DNA of 64,000 bases from Peronospora farinosa (taxonomy: Eukaryota; Oomycota; Peronosporomycetes; Peronosporales; Peronosporaceae). The stretch covers positions 146,420-210,419 of the forward strand of contig CANTFK010000765.1 in the NCBI GenBank assembly GCA_947646735.1. The letters are read 5' to 3'. Below are positions 43,110-54,824 of this stretch, piece after piece. Every line of letters begins with the position of its first letter. Within the stretch, counting starts at the first letter, position 1. Below the pieces are notes generated by a model. It made no database searches, had not been told where the DNA came from, and saw only the letters and a program-made list of their open reading frames with translations. A program made the position numbers and the translations under genes.

Positions 43110-44986
43110 ATGGCACAATATTTACCACCAGAATGGAGTACTAAAGGCCGCAATGTATTTGGTATCTACCTGGAAATTATCAAAGGTGGTATAGTCATAG
43201 AGCAATTTCAATTATCTCGATCAAATGGGTACAGTTACATTGTCGTGGGGCGAATGGAAAATGTCTGCGACTTACATCTCGCTCATCCATCCGTTTCTCG
43301 GATCCATGCAGCACTTCAATTCGATGAAAAAGGAGCACTCTTTCTCTATGATATTCACAGTACTCATGGTTGTTATGTGAATAAGAAACGGGTAGTGGCT
43401 GAAGAGTATGTACAATTACATACTGGAGATGTGTTGGTATTTGGGGAGTCCACAAGACTCTATGCGGTTTGCGGTCCACCGGAATTGTTACCGGCCGAGT
43501 ACGAGTCATTGAATCTGGTCAAATTTAGAGAGAAATTGGACAAGAAACGAGAAATTCAAGACCAAAAGAAACAGCAAGAGGACCGAGGAGCTTCATGGGG
43601 GTTTCGAGAAGATGCCGAGGAGGAGGAAGGAGAGAGTGAGGAAGAGGAAGACGGTGCAAAGTGTAAAGAAAAGTTGCCGGACTACCTTCGGAATGTAAGG
43701 AGACTTTTTAAGAATAAAAGAGATGCTGTACTAATGATCTTAATTTTTCTCTTTCTTTTTTTTAGTTGAAAGAGGATGATCAGCCCTACAAGTCCAGTGT
43801 CAGTCAATCGCAGATTAATGAGAAGGACCACCGGTTGTATCAACAATTGCAGACACGGATTCGCAAGATGGAAAACATAAAATTAGAGACGTCGAGGATT
43901 CTAGCGAAGCAAAATCAACTTGAAGGACTGTCGGAGGGGCAACAGAACACGTTAGTTCGAAATGAACAACGCATTGATACACTAATGAAGGAGATTGATG
44001 ACCTGGAAGGACGGATTCATGCGAAGAATGATCAGCGGACGAAGACTGGAGGCGTATCAAGCAGCAGTGCTAGGAAGAAACGCAATATAAACGATGAGCT
44101 ATATGGATACGGCAGTGATGAAGACGACTTTTATGATCGGACGAAAGCCAATCAACAAAAGATTGCAGCACGAAAGCAAAAGATAACGGGTTCGACCGCC
44201 GCTTCTGGTGTACATGCAACGACGAAGATTGCGCGAGCACCAAAGAGCGAGATTCTTACAGCAGACTCTATTCAGGCCAATGTGAACGAACTAGAAGCTG
44301 AACTTGCAAAGCTTCACGATGAGCTGACGGCTGCGTCTATTACGGCTTCTGATGCACACGCTGCACGTGAGGAAAGTAAACAAGAAGAGCAAGTGGACCC
44401 GTTAGATTCTTTCATGGCCGTGGCAACCACACAGCTGTATGTGAACGAGGTAGACATGCTGACGAAACGAAAGAACGAAGTGGAGATGGAATTAAAGCGC
44501 CAGCGACAACTACTTACAGTGGTCACGCCGGCGTTAGCTGCGTTCCCAATCCAGAAGGCATCAGCTGAGACAGTGAATGATTCTGTCGAATGCTCAGAAG
44601 TACATACAAAGTCACCAAACCCGGTTTCTGCAAGGACAGCTGTGTCTGTTACAGCAGTAACCAAACACCACGCCTCGGTGCAAGAGCAAGAGTCAGGTCT
44701 ACCTGAGATGAAAAGTGTTCCTAGTGACAAACAAAAAACACGATCGGCTGCGTCGCAGGAGTCCCAGAAGGTGGCAGAGAAAACTGACTCCGACACAGTT
44801 GCACCGAAAAGGCGACGTATTGCCAGCCCAGCAATGGGCCCACCTCCGCAGATGAAGCCTAGCGGAAGCAGTGAGCCCTACGGCAACGACTCGAGTATTT
44901 TAGAAGGAGGCGATCACGTGTGGGTCCCTCCGATAAACCAAAGTGGCGACGGCCGCACCAAGCTGAACGACAAGTACGGCTACTAG
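43110..44986 (+). CDS. Kanadaptin (SLC4A1AP) homologue with FHA domain, two exons
   Basis: Exons 43,110-43,694 and 43,766-44,986 join in phase 0 (intron of 71 nt, GTAAGG...TTTTTTTAG) to give 601 residues. The N-terminal FHA domain (about 15-115) shows YIVVGRMENVCDLHL, HPSVSRIHAALQF, STHGCYVNKKRV and LVFGESTRLYAV, which together bind phosphothreonine peptides. The kanadaptin signature follows: a coiled coil around 210-290, YGSDEDDFYDRT, VDPLDSFM and a C-terminal helix with VEMELKRQRQLL. In animals the protein is nuclear and has been found with the spliceosome; its old link to kidney anion exchanger is not relevant here. The gene ends 66 bp from the oppositely oriented FRA10AC1 gene. Confidence 0.88.
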
Positions 44987-45052
44987 GAAGCTTCAATGTA
45001 AGAGCACTTCGCACGTGTTTGTGCTTGCTTTCGATGCACTTAGCCATTTCCT

Positions 45053-46019
45053 TTAAGGTAGCAGCTCCTCAAACTCGTTCTTCGGCTCGTCCAAGTCTCG
45101 CGAATAAGACGCATTTTGCTCGGCATTGATCTTCGTGCACAGCTCGTGAATCTCCTTATCACATTCTGCATCAAGTTCGTCACTTACTCTCTCTTTCCGC
45201 TCATTAACATCATCAAGCCCGTCAGCGGTCTCACCACAGTCATACAGGTCACAATGTGACATCGAGTGTCGACGTCGTTTCTCCTTTCTTGTATCCGATA
45301 CCCCTTTTTCCACTTGCCGTCGTTTCCGCTCTCTTCTTTCCACTTCCTTTTTCCTCCTCATCTCTTCCAGTTTTCTATAAAACAGCTTCTCAGCACAATT
45401 ACTGCACGCACGCACCTTGACCAAACACCGTTTCCTCTCTCCAAGCTCCACATATGCGAATAATAGCTCGTAACTATGCAGTCCAGTCCGTTCGTCACAA
45501 TGTTTATTCCCACATGAAAACTGTCCTTTTCCAGCTACGACTTCCATCTCCGTACGCCAACGAAGACCAATCTTGCCCTCTTTATACCTAGATAGATCAG
45601 CAAGTGCGTATTCCCGGAACAGTTGTCGATAATAGCGTACACTCATGCGAATCTGCCAGTCCGTCTGACCCTTCTCAGCATCGTCGTCATCGTCACGAAT
45701 GAACTGAAATTTTTGCTGAAACACTGCAAAGTCATGTTGGGAAAGCTGCTGATCTTTGTATGGAACTATGGAGCTCATGTTGCTGGTAATACTGTTACTA
45801 CGTCGAGTAGAAGTTGAGAAGAGTTTCATGAGGTCCTGGTGACTGTGAATACAGTTGATTGATTCATTAGTAAATGGATTTTATTGAGTAAAAATGATAT
45901 GGATAGATAGCAGAGATACTGGAGAGTATAATGCAAGTAAATAAATGTAGATTATACCAGCGAAAGACACGATCGGAGCCATGTTGAGTGGTGCTGGATG
46001 AATCATTGGGTTGCGCCAT
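45053..46019 (-). CDS. FRA10AC1: FRA10AC1 homologue, two exons
   Basis: Exon 1 (46,019-45,958) starts MAQPNDSSST. The intron of 115 nt (GTATAA...CACAG) joins in phase 2 to exon 2 (45,842-45,053), giving 283 residues. The conserved core is plain: YYRQLFREYALADLSRYKEG, GLRWRTEMEVVAGKGQFSCG, the zinc-type pairs CGNKHC and CSNC, and YELLFAYVELGERK. A Lys/Arg/Glu-rich helix follows with probable nuclear signals, then an acidic tail. In humans FRA10AC1 is a nuclear protein of the late spliceosome. The downstream Met at 45,829 could be used instead, but the exon-1 join restores a plausible N-terminus. Confidence 0.85.
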
Positions 46020-46427
46020 GGGGTCTAAAAAAATAGTCTGAAAAGAATGTAAGGATTTGATTTGGTCCATGAACACATTTGGGTACTATTCTTAGCATGC
46101 AAAAGCTTGAAGTGGCTACAGCCTTTATAAGCTTATCGCTTTCACATGGTAAAATACTAATTCATCGAAAACAATTTACATTTATTTCTATAATAATTAA
46201 ATTATTATTTAACAATTAATTAAATATACTTTTTATGTTATCATTTATATATCGAATCAAATATTATTTTTTTATTTTCATTATTATATAAAATGTCCAT
46301 AAATTTAAGCTTTTAAGTATTGGTACGCACTTTTGGGGAGGTATGGCTTAATTATTTTGAACTGTACAACCTTAAGGTTTTAATGGGTTATATAAATGCT
46401 AGACATATCATTTAAAAAAAGTTTAGG
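46020..46427. other. AT-rich intergenic stretch
   Basis: It holds no gene. It is very AT-rich at 46,140-46,320 and marks the edge between the host gene island and the copia element on its right. Confidence 0.6.
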
Positions 46428-46659
46428 TGATGTATAAAGGATATATTCCGAAGTAAATGTATATGTAGGTCCTTAGTTCGCATAATAATGCTACCTCTGA
46501 GCCTACTGCATCTATATAGACCAATGAACGAATGTTTACGTGTCCATACTCATTGCTCATAATCAATGTCCAATCACATGATATTTCCCGTAAACATGGC
46601 CATAATCCCGTGACGTCATCGGCTTTCTAGAACATGCATTGAGCGGCGTCTACTTAACA
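46428..46659 (-). repeat. Copia I 3' LTR
   Basis: On the minus strand it reads TGTTAAGTAGACGCCGC...CTTTATACATCA, 232 bp. It matches the + strand block 52,368-52,600 (TGTTGAGTAGACGCCGC...). A purine run AAGTGGGAG lies just upstream, and the pol stop codon TAA is formed by its first bases. Confidence 0.85.
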
Positions 46660-48245
46660 CTCCCACTTGCCGCTAATGCTGTGTTTGTTATGTGTCGGCT
46701 TGGTCTTGATACCAGTTGTCTCGTGCAGAAATAGAGCGTTTTGGTCCTCTGTGCCTTTGACAGCATATTCGCAAGATGATTTTTCCGTGTTGATGTAGTC
46801 GATCTTCAAAAATTCTTGTTGCACGTTCTCCCGAATAAAGTGGTGCCTACTGTCCACATTTTTAGTCTGCGCATGGTATCCGGCGTGGCTAGCCAAAGCG
46901 ATTGCCCCTTGGTTGTCTTCCCATACCTGTGTGCCTCCCATTTGTTCGTGATCCATGTCCTTGAGCATTGTGCGTGTCCATAGAACCTTTTTGGGTGCAT
47001 AGACGAAGAGCCATGTATTAAGCCTCCGCCGAGCTGAGCGCAACTGTTCGCTAATACTTTGACTTGTATACTACTCGAGCGCATGCAATCATAATCATAA
47101 TCCCTGAAACCGAACGTCTGTCATCGGTATTGCTGCCCCAATCAGCATCCGAGTACGCATTGACCACAATGTTGCCACTGATTTGGTAGACGTTACGGGT
47201 TTGACGTGTAGTCTCCAGATGGCGCAGTACATGAATTACTGCAATCCAATGTTGCTTCCCAGGTTTCATCAAAAACCATTACAGTTGTGTAACCACGTAC
47301 GCAATGTCCGGGCGCGTACAAGCCGCATTGTATAGAAGACATCCAATCAAAGAGCGGTATGGTTTTTGAACGCACAAGTGATCGTCCATCTTCCGTAGTA
47401 GGTGGCTGCGGTGACGACAAATTTACTCCTAATGCACATGGATTTTCGATACTCTTGGCATCTTGTTGACCAAACCTTTGACCAAGTCATCGATATACCG
47501 AGTCTGCTTGATCATAAGCGTCCTAGCTGTCCTGTCGTTGTAATGGAGCAATCTATTACATGAGTAGTTATAGGATTAATATATAATTACATAAGTAGGC
47601 ATAAGGCAGTATCCTATTAGCGGATACTGCGCGTTATTTTATTATTGGTTTATTATTGGGGTGCCAGACCCAATAATTAGCCAATAATAAATTGACTTCC
47701 ATATTGAGTGGTTCCCATGAGCTAGGGAACATATTCGCACTTACTGCGAATTAAAACTAAACAAAAACACACAGAGTTATATTTACGAGTTTATTAAGAG
47801 CGCTTCCTCAACGCCCTTTTAGTGTAAGACGGTAACGGGTCCTTAGCCCGTTACTGTCGTGATCGATTTAGATGCCTCGAATAGCATCTACCTTGCCCAG
47901 TTCTTTCATTGAAAGCACTCTTGAGCGCAAGCTTTAACGGAATAATCTCGTTGCGTGTTCTTGCAGCAATAATCATATCATCAACATGAGTTTAACGTAG
48001 ATGAAGCCTTCCTGGGATCGCTCGACATAAATACATTAATCTGCACCGCAACCTTTGTTTCAATCCGTATATAGCCTTGTTAAGCTGACATACGAAACCC
48101 TCAGCGTTTTCAACACCAAGTGGAACTTCCATATAGACACTGTCCGTCAGCAAACTGTTAAGAAAAGCTGTGTTGACGTCCAGCTGTTTCATTTTATCGT
48201 CACGTTCAGTACAACCGCATTAATGATTCGAATTGAATTCATGTT
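46654..48245 (-). pseudogene. Copia I pol: reverse transcriptase and RNase H
   Basis: On the minus strand, from 48,245: SIRIINAVVLNV, KMKQLDVNTAFLNS, CQLNKAIYGLKQ, then HVDDMIIAA where copia RT normally has YVDD (about 47,978-47,987). After a solo LTR insertion it continues with RNase H: AYSDADWGSNTDDRRSVSG, VWEDNQGAIALA, KNVDSRHHFIRE, ending GKWEC. Several frame breaks exist. The 5' half (gag, protease, integrase) is missing; at 48,245 it abuts a gypsy RT in opposite orientation. Confidence 0.82.
47539..47855 (+). repeat. Solo LTR, gypsy A-like, with 5-bp target duplication
   Basis: The 317-bp block starts TGTAATGGAGC and ends GCCCGTTACT. It resembles the minus-strand form of the element A LTR throughout (TTTATTATTGGTTTATTATTGG, GTGGTTCCC, GCGAATTAAAAC). 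GTCGT at 47,534-47,538 repeats at 47,856-47,860. No internal sequence remains, so two LTRs recombined into one. It interrupts copia I pol. Confidence 0.88.
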
Positions 48246-51200
48246 GGCGACCGGGGAAGAATGCAACTCAGATATACCAGCGGCTGTTGGATTATTACAG
48301 ATTTCTGAAGAAAACAAGGGGGATGAGCTAGAAGATTTGTTTGCAACAGGGGAACCCGATGCAAAATCGGGCCTCTCTATATTGGGTCGACGATCATTCA
48401 TCGACGATATACTGGTTCCGGCCGAATCGTGGGACTTATTATGCCAGAAAGTGGAGCGGCTGCTAGACGTGTGTGACTATTGGAATTTGTCGATCAGTGC
48501 CGTCAAGAGTACATGGGGATGTCGGAAGGTCGAGTATCTTGGACATCGAGTTTCCAAGGAGGGACTAGAGGCCCACCCAAAAGATCTTTAGTCTTTGGTC
48601 GACCTACCTCTACCGACAACGCTGAAGGCTATGCAATCCTTTCTAGGAAGCCTAAATTACTACAGCAGGTACATCGAAGATTATGCCATATATGCGTCGA
48701 TCCTTTATGAACTGAGAGAGGTGGAATTTCACGCTTGGAGGTGAAAATTGAAGGCTAACGATGAAGTGGCGACATTTTGACCCGGCTAGAGAGGCGGTCA
48801 TCATTGTTTACGCAAGTGATTGGGCTATCTCGGCGTCGTTGGTGCAGAATTACGACGGCATGTATATTCCGGTAATGTTTACGAGCCGAACCCTCAAGTC
48901 TTACGAGTTGAACTATAGCACAGAGGAAAAGTAAGTGTTGGTGTTGTTACGAATATTGGAGACTTGTTTCACGATGTTGGTGAACCGACCCCTCAAGGTT
49001 CTGACGAGACATTCTACACTAGCCTGGCTAGTGAAGTCTTCAGGGTTGCAAGGTCGCTTAGGAAATTGGGCCGCTCTTTTGTCCCAGTGGACTTAAGAGA
49101 TTGTGAAATGCAAGAAAGGCGAAGACCAGGTACTGGGGGCGTTAGCAGCCAGTATTACGCCTCGAGAGAATGTAGACTCAATTCTGTCGTCAATTGCTCC
49201 CAAGAAGAAAACCAGACAGACGGTCGACCTACTAACACCCACAATGAAACCACACGAAGAACTATATGTGATGTGTTTCGATGGGTCAGCCCGGGTGAAG
49301 CAAGGAGGAGGTGCCTGCAGCGATATTGTATGGAGACTTCCTGCATGGACTATAGCCGAAGCTGCGTCGAAGTACCTCGATAAGTCTACAGTGAATGAGG
49401 CGGAATATGAGGGCATGTTGCTGGTTTTTGACCTGTTAGAGTCAATGGAGCGAAGGCGTTTAATTATTTGTGGAGATTCCAATTTGGTTGTAAGACAATG
49501 CGTGGAGAGATCGAGTGTAAGGCTTCAGATTTATCCCCGTTACGGGCAAAGACAATGAGCCAGCTCCAGTCGTGGCCCTCCCCTGCAGTCTAACATGTAA
49601 AACAAGACTGGAATCAGAGCGCGGCCCAGTTAACCAGTGCAGCGTTGCACCAACAGAAAGGAATCGAGTCGATATCAAGGGATGAGTGGCCAGGTCTAGA
49701 AGCGATCAATCATTTGCCAGAGGTGTTAATTCCTAAAGACCGGATTCCGTCTGTCAAGCTGTTTGCAGTGACTCGATCACGGTCCCCCGTCAGGATATCC
49801 GGAAAAGTTACGCTGGAAGACGTGATACAATGACTCCGGTTAGATCGAATTCAAGATGCGCAAGAAGATGAGAGCTGGGTGCGACATTTAAAGACATATA
49901 TGAAGGGAGACTGGGGTGACCTGTCTGTTGAATTGGTTCGAACTTGCAGCAAAATGTCTGGAGACTACGAGATAAGTGAAGAAGTACTGCTAGTTTACTG
50001 TCCCGGCCAGAGAATCGAGGGAGACGACCGAGATATGACTGCCAGATTGGTGATACCCGAGAGTATCCAGGCCGACGTTCTCTATCACTATCATACAAGT
50101 TTGTAGGGAGGTCATCAGGGAATTGGGCTTACCTATCATCGGATTCGACGATATTGTCATTGGAGGGGTCTATATCGGAGTGTCCAGAGATATGTGGGTC
50201 TTTGCAGGGATTGTGAGACTGGGAAAGAAGGGCCTACCTTACAAGGGAAGTCTACGGGGAATGTTGAAGCGACGTATCCTTATCAAATTATCGCGATGGA
50301 CCACATACCTTCTCCCCCCAAGTCGTACAAAGGGAATACGGAACTACTGATCTGGGTCAACCTGTTCACTGGTTATGTGATGGCCAAAGCTAGTGCTTCA
50401 CGGACGGCCCAAATGGTAGCCGAGGGATATGAAGAATGTGTCTTTTACCGTTTTGAACCCAGTGAGGCGATCCGTCACGATCGGGAACCGGGTTTTATGT
50501 TGGACTTCTTCCGAGCATTCAGCCGTATGGTAGGGCAACGGCAGCAAGCGACCATGTCCTACCAACCTCAGGCGAACGGTACTTCGGAGAAAATGGTCCA
50601 AACTTCGACCAGGTTTATCAAGATGTATAGTCCGACGTGGGGAAGCAAGACTGGGATGAGTATGCTTAATGCTTGACGTTTGCGATAAATAAGGCACAAA
50701 ACAGAGTGCGCGGGGAAATACCGTTCTATTTGGTCCATGGAGGGAATGATAGGACCACATGCTACAAGTGGTGAATAGTCGGCGTCGGGTTTCAGGTTCT
50801 CGGAGGTGAAGATTTCAAATTTAGAGCCACTATTAGTGAGCAAGGGATCATGTTAACGAGATTCTACGAACAGCTAGTCAGGCTCGGATGCAAGCGCATA
50901 ACGAAGGAGTAGTGGACCATGAAATTCAGGCGAGTACCCAAGTATGGCTATATCTAGACCGAGTGAAGGAGAAATACGCCAAAAAAACTAGCGCCCTCTG
51001 GCACGGACCTTTCCGAGTTCTGTAATTGGTTGGAGATCATGCGGCACGTTTGGAACTACGAGGCACAGAATACAGACTATTCCCAAATTTGCACATCTCC
51101 AAGCTCAAACCTGTCAGAGAGTTTTCCGATCGACCCAGCAGCGAGCTATATATAGAAAGTGCAGACTGGGTCGACTTTGACAAATTTCTGTTACCAGAAG

Positions 51201-51316
51201 ATAGCTGGGTGCGGGAATTGGAGAAAGGTGAGTACGAAGTCGAAGAAATTTTGAAAATTCGCACAGGTAAGAAGACTCGTTATAGACGGCAGCAGCAAAA
51301 ACATTTCGTGTGTTAG
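48246..51316 (+). pseudogene. Gypsy E pol: RT end, two RNase H domains, integrase, chromodomain start
   Basis: On the + strand: KNATQIYQRLLD, SFIDDILVPAESWDLL (RT active site), KVEYLGHRVSKEGLEAH, FLGSLNYYSRYIEDY, then a gypsy RNase H (VYASDWAISASLVQNYDG, FTSRTLKSYELNYSTEEK). A second RNase H follows (49,230-49,500: VMCFDGSARVKQGGGA, NEAEYEGMLL, ICGDSNLVVRQ), of the archaeal-like type reported in oomycete gypsy elements. Integrase pieces (MDHIPSP, IRHDREPGF, QPQANGTSEKMVQ) and the C-terminal module (WHGPFRVL, FPNLHISKLKPV) lead to a truncated chromodomain (YEVEEILKIR) ending at 51,316. Many stops and frameshifts. gag, protease and LTRs are absent. Confidence 0.82.
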
Positions 51317-51414
51317 AAGGGACATGCGAACCCCTCACGGGTAGACAAAGTGTAATTTATTTTGTAGAGCCTTAATCAGAGATTTTGAGCGTAATAAGAC
51401 GGGCCATAGTTGTT

Positions 51415-52122
51415 ATGAAATGATACAATCACGAGGCCTGGCATTGGTTTTGCGGTGCACAAAGCGACACGCCGAACTCACCAACCAACCTTTTAGTGAC
51501 TGGAAAAGGGCAAAAATAATCGCTCGCTATCTGAAGGAGACAAAGAGTCTAAAGCTAGGTATGCATGTGAAGTTTCTCGAGAAAAAGTAATCGAAGTGCA
51601 GAGCTGGAGTGATGCGGACTTCGCCGCTGATACAAATGACAGAAAACTAGTGACTGGCGAAGTGTAACGCTTAAAGGGGCTGTTTTGCAGTGGATTTGCA
51701 AAAAGCAGACGGGCGTATCTTGGTCGACTATGGAAGCCGAGTTTACAGCGGCCTCTCACGTTGGCCGTGAGATTCTGGGCCTCCGAGAGCTAGTGCGAGA
51801 GCTAGTGCGAGAGCTAGTGCGAGAGCTTGAGAATCCAATAGTAAACCAGTGCTAATGATGATGGATAATAAGGCTGCTATCAAGCAACTAGAGTTGGATG
51901 ACAGCATGAAGAGCGCGATTTACGTCGACCATCGAGTCAAGTTCATTTTTGACTTCGCCAAGTAAGAACTAGTCAAGCCGAAGTTCGTAGAATCGCGGTT
52001 GATGATGGCTGATCTCCTGACAAAGGCGCTACCCGCGCCAAGAATGCTGGAGCTGCGGGAGATTTTCAATTTGAATAAAAATCTGGAAACTGGACGGGAA
52101 GAGCGCGACGACCAAGGAGGAG
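51415..52122 (+). pseudogene. Copia III RNase H half (3' part of pol)
   Basis: On the + strand: TRPGIGFAVHKATRRTHQP, ARYLKETKSLKLGM, SWSDADFAADTNDRK, VSWSTMEAEFTAASHVG, a tripled LVRE motif (51,793-51,828), DNKAAIKQLELDDSM, VDHRVKFIFDFAK and LLTKALPAPRM. This is the copia RNase H and tail; the purine tract GACCAAGGAGGAG leads to its 3' LTR. Stops and frame changes are frequent. The first residues follow exactly on the last residues of the RT half at 54,825, which lies in opposite orientation. Confidence 0.8.
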
Positions 52123-52367
52123 TGTTGGAAAGTAAACTAAACCGCGGAGTGGTAACCGATTCGGCCGCCGGCTTTTAGGATGTGTAGTGTGAGTGGTGCA
52201 CGGACTCCAGTAACATGACGAGGTAAGCAAGACACAGAAACACTAAAATAAACACTTATTCTTCCACGGCATATCATCTACGTTTAACAGTAGAATGTCG
52301 TGGTTTAAGATAGATCGATTTGCGACTTTCCATCGACGGCGTAAATCGCTCTATTAGCGAGATATAA
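52123..52367 (+). repeat. Copia III 3' LTR (at least its first 245 bp)
   Basis: TGTTGGAAAGTAAACTAAACC starts right after the purine tract at the end of copia III pol. It is cut at 52,368 by the LTR of the other copia family. It contains an inverted pair CACGGCATA.../...TCGTGG near 52,277-52,303. Confidence 0.6.
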
Positions 52368-52600
52368 TGTTGAGTAGACGCCGCTCATTGCAAGTTTTAG
52401 AAAGCCGATGACGTCAAGGTATTATGGTTATGTTTACGGGAAGTATCATGTCAGCGGACATTGATTACGGACATTGATTATGGACATGTGAACCGTCGAT
52501 CAATGGTCTATCTAGATATAGTTGTCTTAGAGGTAGCATAGGATAAGCAAACTAAGGACGTACAGATATATTACTTCGTTAATCTTTCTTCTATACATCA
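52368..52600 (+). repeat. Copia I-family LTR
   Basis: TGTTGAGTAGACGCCGC...CTTCTATACATCA, 233 bp, homologous in inverted orientation to 46,428-46,659 with visible divergence. A gag frame follows in the same direction, so this is a 5' LTR. Confidence 0.85.
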
Positions 52601-52631
52601 GGCTCGCAGCCGCAACAACACCTCCATTCGC

Positions 52632-53405
52632 CATGGCCACCAAGCGCATTAAAGTCCTTCTAGGGAGTGATAGTTATTACCACTGGGAGTACAATATGAG
52701 AACCCCTAGCGAGAAAGAGTTTGCTGGGCCACATCTTGGCTGTTAAGACCGAGAACGACATCACGGATGCGTGCCTTGTGGAAGACGCCAAGGCGCTAAG
52801 CATCATCGCCAAAGAAATTAAAATCTAGCACCAGACCAAGATACGGCCGGCAATGCGCGCTATGGAAGCATGGAAGACGCTTCGCGACTTCTATAACCGT
52901 TTTGCTCTTCACAACAGAGTGGCGACGTCGCGCCGATTCCACGAATTCGAATGGAGAATTTTACAAGATGTATGGCGGTACATCTGGACGCGTTTGACGA
53001 GCTGGTTGTTGGACTCTAGACTACGGGAGATCCGGTTGATGAGTCGCGACAGCTTGTGGTTCTTCTGATCAGTCTTCCGTCAGAATATGAGATTATTGGA
53101 GAATGCGAAGGACATAGCGCTTATCGAGGTGAAGGAGAATCTTCTGAAGAAACCGGAGAGGCTGCACAGGAAGGAGGCTACGGAGAACGCATTTCGCGTG
53201 TCTGGAAATGCTAAAAGTTTTAAGGTGGAAGAGGCAACGGTCGAAAGGGTGGTACGTCTCGCAATATGGGCACTTCACGCAGTAATAGCTATTGTAAGGG
53301 CAAATGATTTAACTGTGACCAGGTTGGTCACATATACGAATCTGTCCACTTAGAAACCACTTCAGCAGCGGTGATGCAGTATATGTAGTTGATGAAGATA
53401 GAGCA
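52632..53405 (+). pseudogene. Copia gag remnant
   Basis: It begins ATGGCCACCAAGCGC (MATKRIKVLLGSDSYYHWEYN), typical of copia Gag (gene name followed by the FxGxNYxxW block). Broken frames continue with AVHLDAFDELVVGL, ESRQLVVLLISLPSEYE and a decayed zinc knuckle FNCDQVGHIYE. It ends where the repeat at 53,426 starts. Confidence 0.7.
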
Positions 53406-53425
53406 ATCGGATGGCTGATCAAAAG

Positions 53426-54360
53426 TGTGGTGGAGTGGTTCTCAAAATTGTATGATGAGACCCCAAACCACTCATTGTGACGTACTGCCGACTGTCGGAG
53501 GGGGTACCCCGATGCCGCTTATGGACCTTCTCTCACCTTGTGTACCTGTCGGCTGGCGGGTTGCACTCTTCGGAAGACTTGGTGAAGATGTAGACGTCTG
53601 CCTTGAGGGAGGTAGACCTGGGGGCCTCGAGTGGATATGCTTCACTCTGTGAGCCAGTAGGTGGCCACTTGGCCGACCTTGTCGAGAATGGGCTTAGAAA
53701 CAAATTCTTCAGGGATCTTGTCGTCCCTGGACTTTTCCTTCTTGTTTCAGGGGTATTAACCACCTGACCTTTGCTTTCGGCCGTGATGTGAGGGAGGCCG
53801 CTTCCGATAGCGGGTCTTGGGGGTGCTGCTACTCGAACGAGCTCACAGGCCAAATATATCCTGGAGATCTATTCGCACTTGAACTTTGCTACACAACTGT
53901 CTTCGACGGGGGCCAAAATATATCCCTTCCCGGAACAGGTGAGTAGCTTAGAGCAATCTATTAAGGACTAAGGACGACGAAGTCGTGCCACGTAGATCGC
54001 AAATTGAGTAGTATTTAATATAGTCCTATCCTTTTAACTCTTTACTCTATCCTTGCCTGAACCTGACTTCTTGTGTCGAGTAGTCTCATCTTTGTGTTGA
54101 CTGGTCAGGAGTGGCTGAACCTTGAGGGACCCAAGTCTACCGATGAGGGAAAAGGGTCTACCGATGAGGGACCACGTCTTCCAATGTTGAAACGGTTCGA
54201 CTTCCTCCGGTCCCCTTATATTGGTACCTTGATCCTGATACCCCCGTTGCTGGTACTTAAAATCGTTCCCCACCAACGGTTGCTTAAACACTAGGCCCCC
54301 TTTTTCCCCGACTCCTTAACCTGGTGAGCGGTCCCAGAGTCCTTCCATCCAACTGGTCCC
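53426..54360 (-). repeat. Long non-coding LTR-like repeat, copy 2 (inverted)
   Basis: It starts TGTGGTGGAGTGG and runs as the reverse complement of 18,414 down to about 17,290, including the block around CGTGCCACGTAGATCGC (53,973-53,990) and a short minisatellite CTACCGATGAGGGA (54,140-54,180). It interrupts copia gag sequence. The far edge is approximate. Confidence 0.6.
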
Positions 54361-54824
54361 TAAATTTTTCACATTTTCAGAAAAGTACCTTCACCACAGC
54401 CACCCCTTGCACTTGCTCAGTCGTACAGCGGTTTGAGCACGCGCATGTCTTCTCCTCATTAATCTCGTAGGTTCTTCACCTTGAGGATTTTATTGAACAC
54501 GAGAATTTGTTCCTCCCGACTTCAGTTATGTGCATTCATCCGTTTCCATCTCATTCGTCATACATTCTTCTGTTTCCAATATAATCATATCAGTTCTCCG
54601 TTCTTCTATACATCAGGATTCACTCTTGAGGGGTTGAGGTCCTGATAGGAGGACCCGGTCTACCGATGAGGGAACGGGTCTACCGATGGGGGTCAAGTAT
54701 ACCGACGAGCGACCAAGATCTACCGGTGAGCGATTGGTTCTACCGAAGTGGGACCTTGTAATATTAGTATAAAAAGTTTTGGTCTATCTTCCAAGAGCTA
54801 CGGTATCCATCAATCTTTCTCGTG
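54361..54824. other. Non-coding stretch with CTACCGATGAGGG minisatellite
   Basis: 54,650-54,750 holds about five variants of GGTCTACCGATGAGGGAAC. Near 54,600 TTCTTCTATACATCAGG matches the end of the copia LTR at 52,583-52,602, perhaps a leftover LTR edge. No genes. Confidence 0.5.

Noticed and set aside
43815..44060. Minus-strand frames antisense to kanadaptin (also 44,314-44,796)
   Set aside because: Antisense shadows of a well-supported gene, without their own motifs.
47992..48192. Possible YVKLMLMI catalytic block in copia I
   Set aside because: The right frame next to it reads HVDDMIIAA, the true active-site region with Tyr changed to His.
48055..48591. A single 178-codon + strand ORF starting at 48,055
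   Set aside because: Its first third is antisense to copia RT; only the part after about 48,245 is real gypsy RT sequence.
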